Source of the DNA: a virus
Length of the DNA: 31,189 bases
Reading direction: 5' to 3' (one strand)
IMG/VR virus record: IMGVR_UViG_3300020347_000681
Coordinates: 1 to 31,189 of that record
The position numbers and the translations under genes are program-made. Shown piece by piece: positions 7,164-14,194 of the stretch; position 1 is the first letter of the stretch; each line of letters begins with the position of its first letter. Below the pieces are notes generated by a model, which saw only the letters and a program-made list of their open reading frames with translations, searched no databases and was not told the origin of the DNA.

Positions 7164-7619
7164 CTACTCAGTTAAGAGTGTTTTGTCACCATTAATTTTG
7201 ATCTTCTTGGGCTTTTTCTCATCTGGAATGACACGTTCCAAGTGAATTGTTAAAAGACCATTGACAAATTGAGCATCTCTCACCTCAATATCTTCTGCAA
7301 CAGAAAAGTTACGAGTGAATTTTCGGAAAGAAATCCCACGGTGAAGCATATCTCCACCACCATTGAAGTAATCACCTTGCTCATCCCATGTGGAACGAAC
7401 AGTTAGATTGCCATGTGCTACTTCTATCTCAACGTCATCCTTATCAAGTCCAGCAAGTGCCAGATCGATAAAGAAATCGTCATCTTGTCTACGAATGTTG
7501 TAGGGCGGGAATCCTGTATTATTTCGATTCATGTGATCGGACATCGTTTCGAGTCGATCAATCATTCTATCAAAACCTACAGTGAAGGGGGTCAAATGGT
7601 TAATGTTTAAACCAGTCAT
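7164..7619 (-). CDS. Small heat-shock protein Hsp20 (IbpA-like)
   Basis: The 151-aa product has an IbpA-like N-terminus (FDRMIDRLETM, then GFPPYNIRR), an alpha-crystallin domain at about residues 36-130 with DLALAGLDKDDVEIEV, LHRGISFRKFTRNF and the conserved NGLLTIHLER motif, and a C-terminal KPKKIKI tail that includes the oligomerisation I-x-I. Such holdase chaperones bind unfolded proteins and are common in marine T4-like phages. The ATG follows AAGGAG. Because of the late promoter upstream, expression is expected late, possibly to help virion proteins fold or to protect the host cell until lysis. Confidence 0.95.
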   Translation of the reverse strand: MTGLNINHLTPFTVGFDRMIDRLETMSDHMNRNNTGFPPYNIRRQDDDFFIDLALAGLDKDDVEIEVAHGNLTVRSTWDEQGDYFNGGGDMLHRGISFRKFTRNFSVAEDIEVRDAQFVNGLLTIHLERVIPDEKKPKKIKINGDKTLLTE

Positions 7620-7708
7620 AAGTTTCTCCTTATAATAAGCAAGAGTTTAATTGTAGTGATGGTTGTACCCATCGATTAAGTAAGACCCTATCGGCATCTT
7701 ACGAAACT

Positions 7709-7716
7709 TATTTATA
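7709..7716 (-). promoter_or_regulatory. T4-type late promoter TATAAATA for hsp20-peroxiredoxin
   Basis: The minus strand carries an exact TATAAATA directly past the dUTPase stop codon. The predicted start near 7702 gives a leader of about 80 nt to the hsp20 ATG. The 97-nt gap is one of the longest in the window, as expected for a promoter region. No TTGACA is found at the right distance. Confidence 0.65.
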
Positions 7717-8226
7717 CTAAATGCCAGTACTTCCAAGGCCACCTATACGGTCAGTCTTTTGTATTGGTTGTTTTTCTGTTGGGGATATGTCGTACGAAAT
7801 GGTTTCTTCGAGCATGGCTTGAGCTAATCTCTCACCGTGTTCGATTGTTACCAAACTATCAGTCACGTTCGATACCATCATAAAGCACTCGTTGACATAA
7901 TCACAATCGATAATGCCTGTGCCATTAGAAAGAATCAAACCTTTCTTTAGTGCAACGCTTGAGCGAATGTATAGTTTCAACACGTGTTTCCACGGAATGT
8001 CAAAAATTAATCCGGTAGGTACCAAGCATCGTACTCCCGGTGGAAGCTGGAATGCATTCGATGCACCACCAACTCCCTTCACGAGAATCTTTTGTTCTTT
8101 ATTCCAGTTGTTGTAAGATTTTAAATACTGGCCATTTTGTAGACATGCCCTCACATCAAAACATGCCGAACCTTTTGTAGCAAACTGCGGAATCTCAGCA
8201 TGCTCATTCACCTTAAATACATTCAT
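7717..8226 (-). CDS. dut: dUTP diphosphatase, trimeric type
   Basis: The 169-aa product hydrolyses dUTP to dUMP, lowering uracil incorporation and feeding dTMP synthesis. All five trimeric dUTPase motifs are visible: ATKGSACFDVRA, YIRSSVALKKGL, NGTGIIDCDYVNE, HGERLAQAML and a C-terminal RIGGLGSTG. Motif III has a longer DCDYVNE than many cellular enzymes, as often seen in phages. The frame extends to a TTG at 8247, but that would overlap regA; the ATG at 8226, 7 nt past the regA stop with GTGAG upstream, is preferred. T4 instead uses the unrelated gp56 dCTPase/dUTPase. Confidence 0.93.
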   Translation of the reverse strand: MNVFKVNEHAEIPQFATKGSACFDVRACLQNGQYLKSYNNWNKEQKILVKGVGGASNAFQLPPGVRCLVPTGLIFDIPWKHVLKLYIRSSVALKKGLILSNGTGIIDCDYVNECFMMVSNVTDSLVTIEHGERLAQAMLEETISYDISPTEKQPIQKTDRIGGLGSTGI

Positions 8227-8233
8227 AATCAAC

Positions 8234-8638
8234 TCACTTTTTGCCAATGTTATACTTTACAGCAAGCTCCCAGTCACCTTTATCTTTATAAGAGATAATC
8301 TTAATCTGATTGAGTCCAGCAACTGGCTCTTTGGTTTTTTCTTTGTCTACTATTTCAAGTAGTTCCCATTCTTCGAGTAGATTAACGATTGTGTTTCGTC
8401 TCGCCTGATCTTCCTCTGTGAATGTATTATGCTTACCGTCTAAGATAAACAACTCTTTGAAGTGCAGAATAGAGTATCTACCCTTCTTGTGTAAGATATG
8501 ACATGATTGGTACAGCTTCTTTTCTTTACGAGACGAGATCCCGATACGGGTAAGAGTCTCTTTGATCTTAAGGAAGCTATCTTCAGTCGGTAGTCGAACT
8601 TCTATACCCACGCCTCTAAAAATATCCTCGTTGTCCAT
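8234..8638 (-). CDS. regA: Translational repressor RegA
   Basis: The 134-aa product is a clear RegA homologue: FLKIKETLTRIGISSRKEK, LYQSCHILHKKGRYSILHFKE, DQARRNTIVNLLEEW and a C-terminal KYNIGKK, all in T4 order. RegA binds the initiation regions of early phage mRNAs and blocks ribosome loading, including genes of the clamp and clamp-loader operon. The protein has about 10 extra N-terminal residues relative to T4 RegA. It follows gene 62 as in T4 and precedes dut. A sigma70-like promoter overlaps its leader. Confidence 0.97.
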   Translation of the reverse strand: MDNEDIFRGVGIEVRLPTEDSFLKIKETLTRIGISSRKEKKLYQSCHILHKKGRYSILHFKELFILDGKHNTFTEEDQARRNTIVNLLEEWELLEIVDKEKTKEPVAGLNQIKIISYKDKGDWELAVKYNIGKK

Positions 8639-8652
8639 GATTAAAAGTCACC

Positions 8653-8681
8653 TTTATAATAATTGTTAGTAGTGTCGTCAA
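8653..8681 (-). promoter_or_regulatory. Sigma70-like promoter for regA-dut
   Basis: The minus strand shows TTGACG (8681-8676), a 17-bp spacer and TATAAA (8658-8653). The -10 ends 14 nt before the regA ATG, and the AAAGGTGA ribosome site overlaps it. Transcripts starting here would lack most of that Shine-Dalgarno, whereas readthrough from gene 62 would keep it. A near-match to the late octamer, GATAAATA at 8709-8702, lies just upstream. Confidence 0.5.
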
Positions 8682-8707
8682 TGGTATAAACCCATTTTGT
8701 CTATTTA

Positions 8708-9112
8708 TCATTTACCGACTCCACCCACCTGTAGGCGATCATGTAGCGTTTTTAGATCATCTTTCGATAAGGCTTTCAGATATAATTTAGCAATCGTTCT
8801 GTTGCATTGGTATACAGTCTGAATAGCATCAAGATCCTCATTTTTATCGGCCTTTGGCCATTTGGAAAATCTCTTTCGTTTACGAAGAGCACCACGATAA
8901 TAATCAAACTGCGCGGCTGCAAACAAATCTGGTCTCATATTCATTTCATTCGCGTGTAGAATAGTATCGTCAAAATTAGCAAAGCCTCTATTCACAATAT
9001 AGGCAGCATATAGCTTCTCAGTCATTTCTGGGTTCTCATCATCGCCAATAAGATTGGCCTTAGAGAAAGAAGCTGCATTCATAAAATCAAACGGGTTGTA
9101 ATCTTTAGCCAT
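8708..9112 (-). CDS. 62: Sliding-clamp loader small subunit gp62
   Basis: The 134-aa product resembles the short gp62 of marine T4-like phages: an N-terminal PFDFMNAASFSKANL, YAAYIVNRGFANFDDTILHANEMN, FDYYRGALRKRKRFSKWPK and a C-terminal DRLQVGGVGK. With four copies of gp44 it forms the ATP-driven loader that opens the gp45 clamp onto primed DNA. T4 gp62 is longer (187 aa). In T4, 62 directly follows 44; here two zinc-ribbon genes intervene, but all are minus strand and closely packed. The start follows GAGGAT. Confidence 0.88.
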   Translation of the reverse strand: MAKDYNPFDFMNAASFSKANLIGDDENPEMTEKLYAAYIVNRGFANFDDTILHANEMNMRPDLFAAAQFDYYRGALRKRKRFSKWPKADKNEDLDAIQTVYQCNRTIAKLYLKALSKDDLKTLHDRLQVGGVGK

Positions 9113-9123
9113 GATTCATATCC

Positions 9124-9306
9124 TCACAAGGCAGAGTCATTTTTAATCTCTTCTATTTCTTTCATTAGCTCATCAAACTGCATTGCACAAGGTTCACACA
9201 TTTTAACTTCGTGGGCACCTTCTAAGGTATTTAATTTGATAGTGAAGGCTGTCTTAGCCTTTACAATTTCGTGACAGTTAAAACATTCAACTTTCTTTCT
9301 AAGCAT
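9124..9306 (-). CDS. Small zinc-ribbon protein of unknown function
   Basis: The 60-aa product begins MLRKKVECFNCHE and has a second CEPC pair about 30 residues later, so two CxxC knuckles could bind one zinc ion. The C-terminus is acidic and helical. The preferred start, ATG at 9306, overlaps the upstream stop as TAATG with AAAGGG 8 nt before it. Upstream in-frame starts at 9312 and 9327 have poorly placed ribosome sites. Function is unknown; location between 44 and 62 suggests a link to replication. Confidence 0.78.
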   Translation of the reverse strand: MLRKKVECFNCHEIVKAKTAFTIKLNTLEGAHEVKMCEPCAMQFDELMKEIEEIKNDSAL

Positions 9307-9488
9307 TACCATTTCCCTTTTGGGCATTTGCCACCTAAGTGTGGTTTGAATTTTGTTTTAAGAGTAACAAAACACCAACACTCTTTGCACTGATCCGTCA
9401 ATTTCAAATAAGATTCACAAGATTTACAAATCTCTTTGCGTTCTGCAGCCTTTTCTTTTGAAACGTGGTATGGGTCAATCAGTGGCAT
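9306..9488 (-). CDS. Small Cys-rich zinc-finger protein of unknown function
   Basis: The 60-aa product has six cysteines (residues 21, 24, 34, 37, 39 and 55) in the order CxxC, CxxCxC, CP, then ends PKGKW. A highly similar layout ending in CP-x-GKW is common in small proteins of marine T4-like phages; it may belong to the DUF6171-type group, which I cannot confirm. The start overlaps the gene 44 stop as TAATG, and its own stop overlaps the next start the same way, giving a coupled chain 44 - Cys-rich - zinc-ribbon. Confidence 0.8.
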   Translation of the reverse strand: MPLIDPYHVSKEKAAERKEICKSCESYLKLTDQCKECWCFVTLKTKFKPHLGGKCPKGKW

Positions 9489-10441
9489 TATTTGTATTCA
9501 CTCTCAATCATCACCTCAGTGAGGAAAGCGACCATATTGACCTCGAGGTCAGCAACAAAATTTGCCTTGTACATGTAGTCAGCAAGTGTCACACAAAACC
9601 CGGGCAATGATCTGAATTCGACACGATCGGTAGCTGCATCGTAGACTCGACGAAACATTTCATTCATGTCTTGGTCAGAGTTATTACCAACCCATTTACG
9701 CATATTGGTAAAATCTTTTGCCTTCAAAAGAGCAAAGAGTTCATCAATAGATTCTTGTTTCAGATTGACAAAGATACCCTCGTCGATCTTACCAGAAGCA
9801 GCGTATGATTGAAGTTCAGTCAAGACACGTCGAAAATCAGGAAAGTGTTTTTCAATAACCTTGGCAACCACATTCTTATCGAAGTCAACATTCTCTTGTT
9901 GAAGAATGGTATTGACTCTTTTGAAGAATTGCATGGCGAGTTGGGGACGCTCAGATTGTTCGATAGAGAAGTCTATCTCAGAAAGTCGAGAGCGGAGGGG
10001 AGAGATGATACGATTTTTGAAATTGCAGGTAAAGATAAACCCACAGTTAGAAGAATATTCTTCTATAAAATTACGGAGGGCGGGTTGGACAGATGAAGCG
10101 TTGAGGTAGTCCGCCTCGTCGAATATAACATATTTCCGACCACCTGCGAGGGAAACGGAGGAGGCAAACGTTGATATTTCGTATCGTAGTGTGTCAATAT
10201 TGACGTTGAGTGAGCCATTTTTAACGACATAATCGCAACCAAGCTCATCAAGCATAGCCTTGGCGATTGTAGTTTTTCCAACACCGGGTCCACCTGTTAG
10301 TAGAAGATTAGGGACATTTTCGTCTTTTACAAATTTGCGAAAAGACTGTTTCATTTTTTCGGGTAAGATGGTATCATCAATTACCTGGGGTCGATATTTC
10401 TCAACCCATAACACTTCGTTTGATTTAGCATCAACGGACAT
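9488..10441 (-). CDS. 44: Sliding-clamp loader ATPase subunit gp44
   Basis: The 317-aa product is an RFC-like AAA+ ATPase: EKYRPQ at residues 14-19, Walker A GGPGVGKT at 50-57, Walker B VIFDEAD at 105-111, and a sensor region with FIFTCNFKNRI followed by SRL, equivalent to the RFC box. It powers clamp opening with gp62. T4 gp44 has 319 aa, so length is normal. The start follows GAAGG. A terminator lies about 50 nt upstream and no good promoter follows it, so expression may depend on readthrough from the clamp operon. Confidence 0.97.
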   Translation of the reverse strand: MSVDAKSNEVLWVEKYRPQVIDDTILPEKMKQSFRKFVKDENVPNLLLTGGPGVGKTTIAKAMLDELGCDYVVKNGSLNVNIDTLRYEISTFASSVSLAGGRKYVIFDEADYLNASSVQPALRNFIEEYSSNCGFIFTCNFKNRIISPLRSRLSEIDFSIEQSERPQLAMQFFKRVNTILQQENVDFDKNVVAKVIEKHFPDFRRVLTELQSYAASGKIDEGIFVNLKQESIDELFALLKAKDFTNMRKWVGNNSDQDMNEMFRRVYDAATDRVEFRSLPGFCVTLADYMYKANFVADLEVNMVAFLTEVMIESEYK

Positions 10442-10469
10442 AATATAAAACCTTCATCAAATAAAAACA

Positions 10470-10500
10470 TAATAAAAAAGAAAAGAGGGACCGAAGTCCC
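10470..10500 (-). terminator. Rho-independent terminator between clamp and clamp-loader genes
   Basis: The minus strand folds as GGGAC-TTCG-GTCCC (10500-10487), a 5-bp stem with a UUCG loop, followed by TCTTTTCTTTTTT. It lies 18 nt past the stop of the 88-aa gene after gene 45. The short stem and interrupted T tract suggest partial termination. That would lower expression of 44 and 62 relative to the clamp. Confidence 0.82.
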
Positions 10501-10517
10501 CCTATCAAAACCGATTG

Positions 10518-10784
10518 TTATCCAACCAGTTTGTCAGCGAGAGGACCTTCGGGTGGAACGTCCACATCTACTGGAGCGGCACCTGCGGATTGCGCATCAC
10601 CTTCTTGCTCGGGGCTGTTCTGACGTACGAACATCTCGAGTTTGTTACGGAGCATTCCAACACCGGCCAGTTCTTGGCCTTGGAAACCACCACGTTGAGA
10701 TACTACATCGATAACCTGTACCAGTGTAGCAATATCACCCAATTGGATAGTTACCTGTTCTTGTTGCTGTTGTTGATCATTCAT
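10518..10784 (-). CDS. Conserved small protein after clamp gene, unknown function
   Basis: The 88-aa product starts with a poly-Gln run, then a helical core VTIQLGDIATLVQVIDVVSQRGGF with GVGMLRNKL, and ends in an acidic Pro/Ala-rich tail. Similar IDV-x-SQRGxF proteins recur in marine T4-like phages, but I know no function. The ATG at 10791-10793 overlaps the gene 45 stop, yet the AAAGG ribosome site abuts it; the in-frame ATG at 10784 is better spaced and is preferred. It is followed by the terminator. Confidence 0.7.
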   Translation of the reverse strand: MNDQQQQQEQVTIQLGDIATLVQVIDVVSQRGGFQGQELAGVGMLRNKLEMFVRQNSPEQEGDAQSAGAAPVDVDVPPEGPLADKLVG

Positions 10785-10789
10785 GTGTT

Positions 10790-11452
10790 TCATCCTTTGT
10801 TATAAGTCGACTTAGAATCAATTGCCACAAAATATGTGACATCCTTGCCTCTAAACTCTGAGATACCTTTGCTGCAAAGCGTAACCCGGTAGTCTTGAGG
10901 TAGCAGTTTAAGGTTATCAGTTTTAATAATAATCTTAAACGTATCGTCAGTCTCACCAATCTCGACATCATAGTCGTCAGCATTATCGGTAGTACTGTCG
11001 ATTGCCTTGAGATAACATTTGCCACCATCGCCAACAAATGCAACCTCACTAAACTGAAGAACACCTGCTGCCTTCAGTACGGACTGTAGATCATCCCATT
11101 TTACATCAACAACAACGTCTGCAGTAGGGATCGAAATCTCTTTTTCAGGCGGAGTGTGAATCATAGAGATGTCAGCATATATGTACTTCGTACGCCGACG
11201 ACCCTCTGAGATAATAAAGTATTTATCATGAAACTCCACATCGGGATCTTCATAAAGGCTTAAAATCGATAAAAATCTTGACATATCGTAAATACAGGCC
11301 TCTGAGGGGATCTCATCGGGGATATTTGCGATGGCAATCAAGGTTTTTTCGGGGGTGATGGTTTTAAGCACAGACCCTTCTTTCATAAGAATTGACTTGT
11401 TGATACCTGCAAAACTCTTAAGAATGGTAAGTGTACGTTCACTAAATTTCAT
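10790..11452 (-). CDS. 45: Sliding clamp gp45
   Basis: The 220-aa product matches T4 gp45 (228 aa), the trimeric clamp that tethers gp43 to DNA and also activates gp55-dependent late transcription. The start MKFSERTLTILKSFAGINKSIL aligns with the T4 N-terminus, and IYDMSRFLSILSLYEDPDV matches the IYDLNGFLGILSLV region. The frame extends to a TTG at 11473, but the ATG at 11452 fits the family and follows AGAGGA. The start context TTTGTTATGAAA resembles a RegA binding site. Confidence 0.95.
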   Translation of the reverse strand: MKFSERTLTILKSFAGINKSILMKEGSVLKTITPEKTLIAIANIPDEIPSEACIYDMSRFLSILSLYEDPDVEFHDKYFIISEGRRRTKYIYADISMIHTPPEKEISIPTADVVVDVKWDDLQSVLKAAGVLQFSEVAFVGDGGKCYLKAIDSTTDNADDYDVEIGETDDTFKIIIKTDNLKLLPQDYRVTLCSKGISEFRGKDVTYFVAIDSKSTYNKG

Positions 11453-11485
11453 AACAAAGATTTCCTCTTTCAATTTTGTGTTGTC

Positions 11486-11514
11486 ATTATATAACAGAAC
11501 ACGTTAAATGTCAA
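11486..11514 (-). promoter_or_regulatory. Sigma70 consensus promoter for gene 45 operon
   Basis: The minus strand shows TTGACA (11514-11509), 17 bp, TATAAT (11491-11486): full consensus in both boxes with optimal spacing. Transcription starts near 11479, giving a leader of about 27 nt. The -35 overlaps the stop region of the preceding glycosyltransferase gene. Confidence 0.85.
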
Positions 11515-12377
11515 CCCTTTTTCTTCTTTTTGTAATTCTTTCGACTGGAGCTTTTGTCTGCAGTGGCTGATGCACCAATGCGACTAATTGCAGCCATATT
11601 ACCTTGGAAGATATAAGAGCCAACATGATTCAGTTGCATCCATGGGCACATCCAAACTGAGATACCAGCCTTTCGTGCCATTTTACAAAAGAAATAGTCT
11701 TCCGAAAGATAACGTCTGGTATCTGGATCAATCACACAATCAAAGAAAGCTGTGATATCACGAGTACCATCAAAGTTATCTGTTCGAACATGATCAGGTC
11801 TATAAGATAGTTCTGGGTATGCGTCTCGGTACTTTTCAAGCACCTCTCGTGGAATGAGCATGAAACCAGTTCCAGCCTCTGCGACCTCAATGGGTTCGGA
11901 CAATTTCATGTTTTGTGAACCCTTTACAGGATTAATTGCAAAGTCTGAGGTGAATTGATTTAACTGAAACGGATCTTCGTCACCAAATCCTTGTTTTGCA
12001 GCCTTAGAGACTTTTTCCCATGCAATGGTTTTCTTGGGGTATGGACCGGTCACGATATTGTATTTTTCGGGATCTGATCCTTGAATGCCTAGCATCGCGA
12101 GAACATCTCTTGCCTGAAAACCAATATCCGAATCAATGAATAATAGATGGGTGCAATCAGAGCGAAGAAATTCATCGACGACATAATTACGAGCCCTTTG
12201 AACCAAACTTTCATTGAATAGGTAATAAAACCTGAGCGGGATTCCATGAGCACCACAAACCAAAGAAAGATCTGTACACGACTTAGTAAAGAGACCGGAA
12301 CAGTTACCACCATACATCGGAGTACCCACGAAGAGACTGTATTGTCTAAGATCTTCGGTACTGATTTTTAATTCCAT
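11511..12377 (-). CDS. GT-A fold glycosyltransferase-like protein
   Basis: The 288-aa product has an N-terminal SLFVGTPMYGG, a region RARNYVVDEFLRSDCTHLLFIDSDIG in which IDSD (81-84) is the metal-binding DxD of GT-A glycosyltransferases, an EAGTGFMLIPREVLEKY acceptor-loop-like segment and a SEDYFFCKMARKAG block with a putative catalytic acid. The C-terminus ends in a Lys-rich run (KNYKKKKKG). Acceptor and donor cannot be read from sequence. It ends the operon headed by dexA and a UDP-sugar dehydrogenase, which suggests use of a modified UDP-sugar. Confidence 0.78.
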   Translation of the reverse strand: MELKISTEDLRQYSLFVGTPMYGGNCSGLFTKSCTDLSLVCGAHGIPLRFYYLFNESLVQRARNYVVDEFLRSDCTHLLFIDSDIGFQARDVLAMLGIQGSDPEKYNIVTGPYPKKTIAWEKVSKAAKQGFGDEDPFQLNQFTSDFAINPVKGSQNMKLSEPIEVAEAGTGFMLIPREVLEKYRDAYPELSYRPDHVRTDNFDGTRDITAFFDCVIDPDTRRYLSEDYFFCKMARKAGISVWMCPWMQLNHVGSYIFQGNMAAISRIGASATADKSSSRKNYKKKKKG

Positions 12378-12392
12378 AATTTATAGCCTTTA

Positions 12393-12602
12393 TTATCGAA
12401 AGTATTTGCGAAGTGTTTCTAGGCCTTCGTCAGCTTCTGCCAGTTTAGACATAGAGCTAGATAATGCTTCCATTATGTCTGGGTGTTCACCAATACCTAC
12501 AGAGTTCTTAAGGTACACATTAATGTTTGCCCTATGATAGGCAATCTGTCCTTCGTAGTGCCTCTCTAACGCGTCGAGTAGAATCGCATCCATTGCATCC
12601 AT
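12393..12602 (-). CDS. Small helical protein of unknown function
   Basis: The 69-aa product is helical and begins MDAMDAILLDALERHYEGQIAY, with a central NSVGIGEHPDIMEAL segment and a charged C-terminal helix. Related VGIGEHPD-containing small proteins occur in other marine T4-like phages, with no known role. It lies 2 nt after the dehydrogenase stop, with GAGG about 15 nt before the first ATG; an in-frame ATG at 12593 is an alternative start. It is probably co-translated with its neighbours. Confidence 0.65.
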   Translation of the reverse strand: MDAMDAILLDALERHYEGQIAYHRANINVYLKNSVGIGEHPDIMEALSSSMSKLAEADEGLETLRKYFR

Positions 12603-12604
12603 AA

Positions 12605-13441
12605 TTATCTTTTCACCTCTTCTAGTTGGACGTTTTGTCTCATTGAATTGTTAAGTTGAATTGCTGCATTTAGTAGGGTCAGCATAGAAGAATTTCGGGA
12701 TTCTTCTACAAATGCCCGTGTATCTTTCGGGAAACAATTTCCACCGAAACCAAATTGACCATCTGGCCCGGGTACATTCATATGTGATGCACCGATTCGT
12801 GGTTCGTGAGCCAATACTCCGACGAACTCTTCCCATGGCGTTTCCATATTGTATGTATCGTAGAGAAGCCTCAGTTCATTGAAGAATGTAACCTTTGTCG
12901 CCAACCAACTGTTGACAGTATATTTCAGAAAACTTGCAGCCTTGATATCCATTTTAAATGTAGGTACAGGCTTGACCTTACTATATCGAACATACATTTC
13001 TTCTACCTTGCTACACTCATCCCAATCACCACCAAAAATTTGAAAGGGTGGGTTGATGAAATCATCATTGGCATTAGCCTCGGTTAAGAATTCTGGATTG
13101 TAGACGATATTCAAGCCCGGATATGTCTCAACATAATTATTCAACACAGAAGCAGATACAGTACTCTTGATTACCACAACACCTTCGTATAGGTTTTTAT
13201 CGAGTCTCTGCAGAGTAGTAGAAATCAAACTAGCATCTACAGCACCACCACTACCGACCGGTGTGGGAACACAAATAAACATCACATCTGGATTGATATC
13301 GGCTAGATCATCTAAGGTCAAGCTAGAGTGTACCGGATCGACGATGTTAATACGAACCTCTTTGGTATTGAACCCTTCGTAGACTGCCCCACCAACAAAA
13401 CCTTTGCCTATAATACCAAGGCCCAATTTAGATTTTGGCAT
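12605..13441 (-). CDS. UDP-glucose/GDP-mannose 6-dehydrogenase family protein
   Basis: The 278-aa product has the Rossmann motif GIIGKGFVGGAV (residues 9-20), CVPTP at 57-61, STV at 93-95, YNPEFLTE at 114-121, a helix with LKYTVNSWLATKVTFFNE and the catalytic GFGGNCFPKDT (231-241) with Cys236. It should oxidise a nucleotide sugar at C6 (for example UDP-glucose to UDP-glucuronate). It is much shorter than cellular enzymes (about 390-450 aa) and lacks the C-terminal nucleotide-binding domain. Start 13441 follows AGAGGAAA; in-frame ATGs at 13501 (after GGAG) and 13513 would add 20-24 residues outside the fold. Confidence 0.9.
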   Translation of the reverse strand: MPKSKLGLGIIGKGFVGGAVYEGFNTKEVRINIVDPVHSSLTLDDLADINPDVMFICVPTPVGSGGAVDASLISTTLQRLDKNLYEGVVVIKSTVSASVLNNYVETYPGLNIVYNPEFLTEANANDDFINPPFQIFGGDWDECSKVEEMYVRYSKVKPVPTFKMDIKAASFLKYTVNSWLATKVTFFNELRLLYDTYNMETPWEEFVGVLAHEPRIGASHMNVPGPDGQFGFGGNCFPKDTRAFVEESRNSSMLTLLNAAIQLNNSMRQNVQLEEVKR

Positions 13442-13518
13442 TTTTAAATTTCCTCTGTGTGTAGTACCGTTAAACTTTGCGATACCTGTATCTGTGTGCA
13501 TATGCTTCTCCATAATAT

Positions 13519-14136
13519 TTAGTCGAGATTTTCAGCGCGGTCAATTCGTTGTAATCTCATCACATCAGCCAATACATCCCAAGCACTATCGTGATGCTTG
13601 AAATTCTGGGCCCATAACTCTTCATCTTCAATTGGGCAGAACCCATTTTTCTTTGGAAAATCTAATTTAGCATCAATCCAACTTCGTGTATCACGCAGAG
13701 ACCAATGAGGCAAATATTCCAAAATCTGTTGTTTCTTACCTACAGTTTCAAACAAACGCCATAGAATAATTGGATCAAAAGTATTAGAACGTGACCACCA
13801 ATTGGAAATCTTACCGTGCGGTATCAGATAATCCAAAAAATCATCGGCGAATTGCTCAAGACCAATATCAGTCTTTTTAGGAGCAATATTCCTTCGAACA
13901 TCTGAAGGTTGCTTTTCCCAAAATTTTACAGTATCAGGATCGATTGTGAAATTGTATTTAGTAACCTGCTCTTTGACATCAAGCTTAAACTTTCTCACAT
14001 TTGCAACATCGGCAAAGCCATAGGGCTCGGATGAGCTGAACCGGTTCCAATCAAACACAAAAGCACTCATATCAATAACCACACAGTTATTGGTATCAAT
14101 GCCCATAGTTTCAAAATCAATAATGCATTGCTTCAA
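13519..14136 (-). CDS. dexA: 3'-5' exonuclease DexA
   Basis: The 205-aa product matches T4 DexA, a DEDD-type 3'-5' DNA exonuclease. Catalytic Asp7 and Glu9 lie in IIDFETMG. The FTIDPDTVKFWEKQPSDVRRNIAP block parallels the T4 segment TKSTIEWWKNQSPEARKNIAP. RSNTFDPIIL and HHDSAWDVLADV supply the later acidic residues. The start is TTG at 14136, fixed by an AGGAGGA ribosome site 6 nt upstream. A consensus promoter precedes it and the sugar genes follow. Confidence 0.92.
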   Translation of the reverse strand: MKQCIIDFETMGIDTNNCVVIDMSAFVFDWNRFSSSEPYGFADVANVRKFKLDVKEQVTKYNFTIDPDTVKFWEKQPSDVRRNIAPKKTDIGLEQFADDFLDYLIPHGKISNWWSRSNTFDPIILWRLFETVGKKQQILEYLPHWSLRDTRSWIDAKLDFPKKNGFCPIEDEELWAQNFKHHDSAWDVLADVMRLQRIDRAENLD

Positions 14137-14162
14137 ATTTAAATCCTCCTAAAGAATGTGCC

Positions 14163-14191
14163 ATTATAACATACCTGGCAACAAATGTCAA
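14163..14191 (-). promoter_or_regulatory. Sigma70 consensus promoter for dexA operon
   Basis: The minus strand shows TTGACA (14191-14186), 17 bp, TATAAT (14168-14163), preceded by TGT and followed by GGCAC. Both boxes are perfect. The predicted leader of about 20 nt carries the AGGAGGA site of dexA. The GGCAC after the -10 also follows the gene 55 promoter. Confidence 0.87.
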
Positions 14192-14194
14192 CAC

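Noticed and set aside
7625-7645. TTGCTTA next to TATAA upstream of hsp20, resembling a MotA box
   Set aside because: In T4 middle promoters the MotA box sits near -30 with about 12-13 bp to the -10. Here it directly touches the TATAA, so the spacing is wrong, and no motA gene is visible.
10063-10448. Open frames overlapping gene 44 on both strands
   Set aside because: They cover the well-conserved gp44 AAA+ core, have no family similarity and no promoter or ribosome site.
11219-11226. TATTTATC (minus GATAAATA) inside gene 45
   Set aside because: One mismatch from the late octamer, within coding sequence and with no gene start downstream at a suitable distance.
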